64,000 bases of DNA. Source: Aquincola tertiaricarbonis (lineage in GTDB: Bacteria; Pseudomonadota; Gammaproteobacteria; Burkholderiales; Burkholderiaceae_C). The stretch's first letter is position 1, and every line of letters begins with the position of its first letter. The notes under the pieces are model-generated. The model saw only the letters and a program-made list of their open reading frames with translations, had not been told where the DNA came from and did not search any database. Position numbers and translations under genes: made by a program. Location of the stretch: positions 620,001 through 684,000 of the forward strand of contig NZ_CP097636.1 in assembly GCF_023573145.1 (NCBI RefSeq), given 5' to 3'. Below are positions 60,544 through 64,000 of the stretch, one piece after another.

Positions 60544-63500
60544 TCAGCGGGTGAGCTCGCGCTTCTCGAACAGGTAGTCCGCCCCCGCCGCGTAGCCGCT
60601 GTTCGAGAAGGCGCCGTACTGCGGGCGCTGGGGCAGTTCGCGTGCCACCGCGAAGCGCACGCGCTCGAACACGTTGCCGCCGGGTTGCCAGGTCGGCACC
60701 TGCTGCAGCGTGCGCATCAGGTTCCAGGCGAAGGTGCTGTGGCCTTCCTTGCCGGCGTCGAACACCGGCTCATTGCCGCCCGAGGACATCACCACCGCCG
60801 TGCGGCGCGACAGCACCTGCGTGGGGTCCAGCGCCGCGGTGGTGGCCCGGATGCGGGCATCGGACACCAGCGTGCCCGAGTAGCAGCTGTCCGAGATCAA
60901 GGCCACCTGCGTGGCGCCCAGCCGTTCCACCGCGCGGCCGATGTCGGCATTGCTGATCCAGGTCTCGGGCCGGTTGGCATCGGCATCGGCGGGCTGCCAG
61001 TAGCCCTCGCCGGTGGTGGGCACCACCGCGCCGTGGCCGGCGTAGTACAGCACCACCGAATCGTTGGGCCCCACCTCGGTGGCCAGCCGGTTCAGCGTGC
61101 GCATCACCGTGTCTTTGCTGCCGTTCTCGATCACCAGCGTCTCGTAGCCCAGCGACGACTGCAGCATCGCGGCCACGGCGCGTGCGTCGCGGGCGGCGTT
61201 GTCCAGCTGCGGGATGCGGCTGTCGCTGTAGCGGTCGGTGCCGATCAGCACCGCCAGCTTGCGCTGGATCTGCGGCAGGGCGGCGCTGCGCACCGCGGCG
61301 CGCACCGGGAACAGCGGTGGGGCCGCCTCGGGCCGTTGGACCTGCGCCGGGGCCGGGGGCGGGCTCACGCCGGGCGCTGCGGCGGGGGCGGGCGCCGGCG
61401 AAGGCGCGTTGTCGGCCTCCACACCCCCGGCCTGCTGCAGCCGGGCCTGGCGGGCGGCGCGGATCTCGTCGCGCTGCTTCACGGTGATCATGCACAGGCC
61501 CGTCTCGGCCTGCGCGGGGGTCGCACAGGCCGGCACGTCGGCAGCCTGCGGCCGGGCCGCCAGCTCGGCCAGCGCCTGCGCGAAGATCTGCTGCTTGAGG
61601 CGATCACGTGAAGCCAGCAGCGCCGCCAGGGCGTCCTGCGACATCGCGCCCACCTGCACCGTGCCGAAGCGCGGGCTGCTGCCGGTGGCAGCGGTCTGCG
61701 GCGCCAGCGCCTGGGTGGCGTCCAGCGTGCGGTTGGCCAGCGGCGTGGGCAGCGTGGGTTCGGGCAGCAGCGTGGCCAGCGCCACGGCCAGCTCCACCGG
61801 GGTCGATTGCTGCAGCGGAGCCGTTGCCTCCGCAATAGGCGCGGGCGGCGGGGCCGGTGGTGGCACCGTCACCGGCAGCAGCGTCAGCGCCGTGGCATTG
61901 GCGGCGGCCTGCTGGAAGCGGTAGTTCAGCGCGGCCAGGCCGCCGCCTTCGATGGCGTAGCTGCCGGCGGGCGAGGCGTTTGTGGCCGGGCTGCTGAAGC
62001 GCAGCGTGCCGGTGGTGGCATTGGCCAGGTTCTCGCCTTCGATGAAGCCGCCGACCTGGCCGGTGAAGCCGGGCAGGGTGCTGCCCGCGGGCAGGCTCAC
62101 CGGCGTGGCGGTGTAGGTGAGGGTGCGCAGGTCGATGTCGGCCGTGGTGGCCAGCGTGCCGGGCACCTGGTAGTTGGCCAGCCGGCCGCCGCTGCCGTCG
62201 GCGGCACTCACCGCCACCTGCACCGTCTTGCCGCTGCCGGCGTTGGCATCGCTGAAGCGCCCGCTGACGCCCAGCGTGAGCTGCTCGCCGCTCACCAGGC
62301 CGCTGATCGTCGACAGCCGCACCGTGGCCGCATCGCTGCCGTCGTAGGTCTTGCCGTCGGCCACCGCAGCCAGCGTCAGCGGCCGGGGCGTGATGCTGGC
62401 CGTGGCACTGGCGCTGGTGGTGGCCAGCACATAGTCGCTGGCCAGCCCGCTGCCACCCGTGCCTGCTGCACCGTCCGCCAGGCCGATGGCCACTGCCACC
62501 GCCTTGCCGGTGCCGGCATTGGCGTCGCTGAAGCGGCCGTCCAGCCGCAGCTGCAGGTTCTCGCCGGGCACCAGGCCCACCAGGCCGCTGCTGCTCACGC
62601 TGGCGTCGGTCAGGCCGTCGTACACCTTGTCGGCCACCTGCAGGCCAGCCACGCTCAGGCTGCGCGGCGTGATCTCGCCGGTGACGGCGCCCAGGCGGTA
62701 GCCGTACACCGGCTTGCCGCTGGCGTCGGTGGCGGTGATCAGCGAGGGGTTGACCGTCACCGCCTTGTTGCTGCCCACGTGCGCATCGGCATAGGTGCCG
62801 GCGCCGCTGCCCACGGTCACGGTATCGCCGGCCAGGTTGCCGGTGCCGGCCTGCACCTCGGCGGCCGACAGCAGCACCGTGGTGTTGCCGTCGTACACCT
62901 TGCTCACGGCGCCGCTGAGGGCCAGCGTGGGCGCCACCGAGAACAGCAGGCCGTTGCCGCTGCCCAGCACCGTGGGCGCGCGGCCGTACACCGCGTCGTA
63001 CTGGCGGAAGTCGTGCACCAGGGAGCCGGCGTCGAAGTCGCCGTTGTCGGGCTCGGTGGCGTACACCAGCCAGCGGCCGTTGGGCGTGTTGAAGGCGGGG
63101 CTGGCTGCGGTGTGCTGGAAGCGGGTGACGTTGGCGCCGCCGCTGCCGGCCACCACCAGCGCATCGCCGCTGGCATCGGCGCTGAGGGTGCTGCTGCCCG
63201 CGATGGACACCTCGGGCGCCAGCAACCGCACCGTGCCGCCGCTGGCCACGAAAGGGGCGCCGCTGAGGCCGATGCTGCCGGCCGTGGACTGCAGCGTGAC
63301 GGCGGTGTTGCTGCCGCTGAAGTTGACGGCGCTGCCGCCGGTGAGCAGCAGGTCATCCTGCGCCTGCATCAGCAGGCTGCTGGCACCGCCGTTGATGGAG
63401 GCGGAAAAGCCGCCCGACTCGTCCACCATGTCGATGCCGCCGGCCGAGACGATGGTGGCAGGCCCCCCCGTGGGCGTGACGACGTTGCCGCCGCTGATGC

Positions 63501-63999
63501 CCAGACGCTGGCCGGCGCCATTGGCCGTCAGCGTGAGCGATGAGGCGCCGGCCGCATCGATGATGTCGCCGCCGTAGTCGGACGCCGCCACCAGCAAGGC
63601 ATAGCCACCATCGGCCGAGTCCAGCGTGCCCTCGACCGACAGGCTGGCGCCGTTGGTGGCGCGCAGCTGGCCGCCGCTGGCACCGATGCCGTTGCGCGCC
63701 AGGCTCACGCCGAAGCCCAGCACCGCGCGTCCGCCGGCCGAAGCGCTGCCCGACAGCGTGGCCGTGCCCTGCACCGCCAGCGAGGCGCTGCTGTCGGCCG
63801 CGGGCGGTTGCACGATCAGCTGCGCCTCGTTCACCAGCACGCCGGCCACCAGGCTGGGGTTGGAGGGGTTGCTGCCACCGGGGTCGGTGGCAGCCAGCGC
63901 GGTGCCTTCCACCCGCAGCGAGTGGGTGGCGATGAGCGTGCCGCTGGACAGGTGCACGCCGGTGCGCAGCAGCCCGCCATTGCTCCAGCCCTGCACCAC
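60544..63999 (-). CDS. Large surface/secreted protein with MBG/YDG repeats and C-terminal caspase-like domain (5' end beyond window)
   Basis: The last 1151 residues of a protein whose start lies outside the window. The N-terminal part seen is Gly/Ser/Ala-rich beta-helix-like sequence as in filamentous haemagglutinin-type exoproteins (LAVQGTATLSGSASAGGRAV, ASGGTVRLLAPEVSIAG). Three MBG/YDG repeats follow (KVYDGNTT, KVYDGLTDA, KTYDGSDAA; two have the FSDANAGTGK/FSDANAGSGK turn), then a Pro-rich linker and a caspase-like C14 domain: KLAVLIGTDRYSDSRIPQLD, His in YYAGHGAV (codon 61032-61034) and Cys in SDSCYSG (codon 60883-60885). The order adhesin plus peptidase suggests a two-partner-secreted or surface-bound protein with a protease head. 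Both catalytic residues are present. Confidence 0.85.
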   Translation of the reverse strand: MVQGWSNGGLLRTGVHLSSGTLIATHSLRVEGTALAATDPGGSNPSNPSLVAGVLVNEAQLIVQPPAADSSASLAVQGTATLSGSASAGGRAVLGFGVSLARNGIGASGGQLRATNGASLSVEGTLDSADGGYALLVAASDYGGDIIDAAGASSLTLTANGAGQRLGISGGNVVTPTGGPATIVSAGGIDMVDESGGFSASINGGASSLLMQAQDDLLLTGGSAVNFSGSNTAVTLQSTAGSIGLSGAPFVASGGTVRLLAPEVSIAGSSTLSADASGDALVVAGSGGANVTRFQHTAASPAFNTPNGRWLVYATEPDNGDFDAGSLVHDFRQYDAVYGRAPTVLGSGNGLLFSVAPTLALSGAVSKVYDGNTTVLLSAAEVQAGTGNLAGDTVTVGSGAGTYADAHVGSNKAVTVNPSLITATDASGKPVYGYRLGAVTGEITPRSLSVAGLQVADKVYDGLTDASVSSSGLVGLVPGENLQLRLDGRFSDANAGTGKAVAVAIGLADGAAGTGGSGLASDYVLATTSASATASITPRPLTLAAVADGKTYDGSDAATVRLSTISGLVSGEQLTLGVSGRFSDANAGSGKTVQVAVSAADGSGGRLANYQVPGTLATTADIDLRTLTYTATPVSLPAGSTLPGFTGQVGGFIEGENLANATTGTLRFSSPATNASPAGSYAIEGGGLAALNYRFQQAAANATALTLLPVTVPPPAPPPAPIAEATAPLQQSTPVELAVALATLLPEPTLPTPLANRTLDATQALAPQTAATGSSPRFGTVQVGAMSQDALAALLASRDRLKQQIFAQALAELAARPQAADVPACATPAQAETGLCMITVKQRDEIRAARQARLQQAGGVEADNAPSPAPAPAAAPGVSPPPAPAQVQRPEAAPPLFPVRAAVRSAALPQIQRKLAVLIGTDRYSDSRIPQLDNAARDARAVAAMLQSSLGYETLVIENGSKDTVMRTLNRLATEVGPNDSVVLYYAGHGAVVPTTGEGYWQPADADANRPETWISNADIGRAVERLGATQVALISDSCYSGTLVSDARIRATTAALDPTQVLSRRTAVVMSSGGNEPVFDAGKEGHSTFAWNLMRTLQQVPTWQPGGNVFERVRFAVARELPQRPQYGAFSNSGYAAGADYLFEKRELTR

Positions 64000-64000
64000 G

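Overview
The window is high-GC (roughly 70 %) bacterial chromosome. The gene set points to a betaproteobacterium of the order Burkholderiales: cytochrome c4 next to engB with resB-ccsA alongside, three DUF4148 proteins, Bug-type tricarboxylate transporter binding protein, CIRCE-controlled groESL, msrPQ, and a GC-rich intergenic repeat I recall as common in Comamonadaceae/Rubrivivax-like genomes. I cannot name the genus from sequence alone. No tRNA, rRNA or CRISPR array was seen.

Layout. 58-3326 (+): an SDR oxidoreductase, a PcaQ-like LysR regulator and pcaHG (protocatechuate 3,4-dioxygenase). 3345-13272 (-): an accessory block with a PIN/ribbon-helix-helix toxin-antitoxin pair, then a tightly packed four-gene operon (transcribed from 12931 down to 4129) coding an alpha/beta hydrolase, a caspase-like/VMAP-C protein, a MoxR AAA+ ATPase and a 1495-residue SAV_2336-type vWA-like protein with propeller repeats and a C-terminal receiver domain, headed by a lone HicB-like protein. 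I read this as a vWA-MoxR-VMAP type biological-conflict (defence or regulated cell death) system; it is the most interesting locus here. 13317-18152 (-): malonate catabolism (GntR regulator, malonyl-CoA decarboxylase, transporter binding protein, malonyl-CoA synthetase, small CWC protein). 18256-26632: a hybrid histidine kinase divergent from a double-length UvrA, followed by 31-bp tandem repeats.

26773-38579 (-, except engB): a TPR-like protein, YitT, msrPQ, resB-ccsA cytochrome c maturation, cytochrome c4, a divergent and probably leaderless engB, a DUF1631 protein, and groESL with a near-perfect CIRCE and a clear sigma70 promoter. 38746-41906 (-): XRE regulator, NTF2-like, DUF1428 and an MFS exporter. 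41990-44913: hmp and divergent norR with a textbook sigma54 promoter and two GT-N7-AC NorR sites between them. 44941-51802: OsmC/HxlR pair divergent from an RND efflux operon whose adaptor gene carries an apparent one-base frameshift in its signal peptide.

51822-57098: MtfA peptidase, a monooxygenase gene broken by one stop codon, HicAB, an orphan ParA, a DedA-rhodanese fusion, a small secreted protein and three DUF4148 genes that share a 20-nt upstream motif. 57295-60480: GNAT acetyltransferase, OmpA-like protein and a complete group II intron whose boundaries can be placed by IBS1/EBS1 pairing and by a palindrome restored on exon joining. 60544 to the window end (-): the C-terminal part of a large surface protein with MBG/YDG repeats and a second caspase-like domain.
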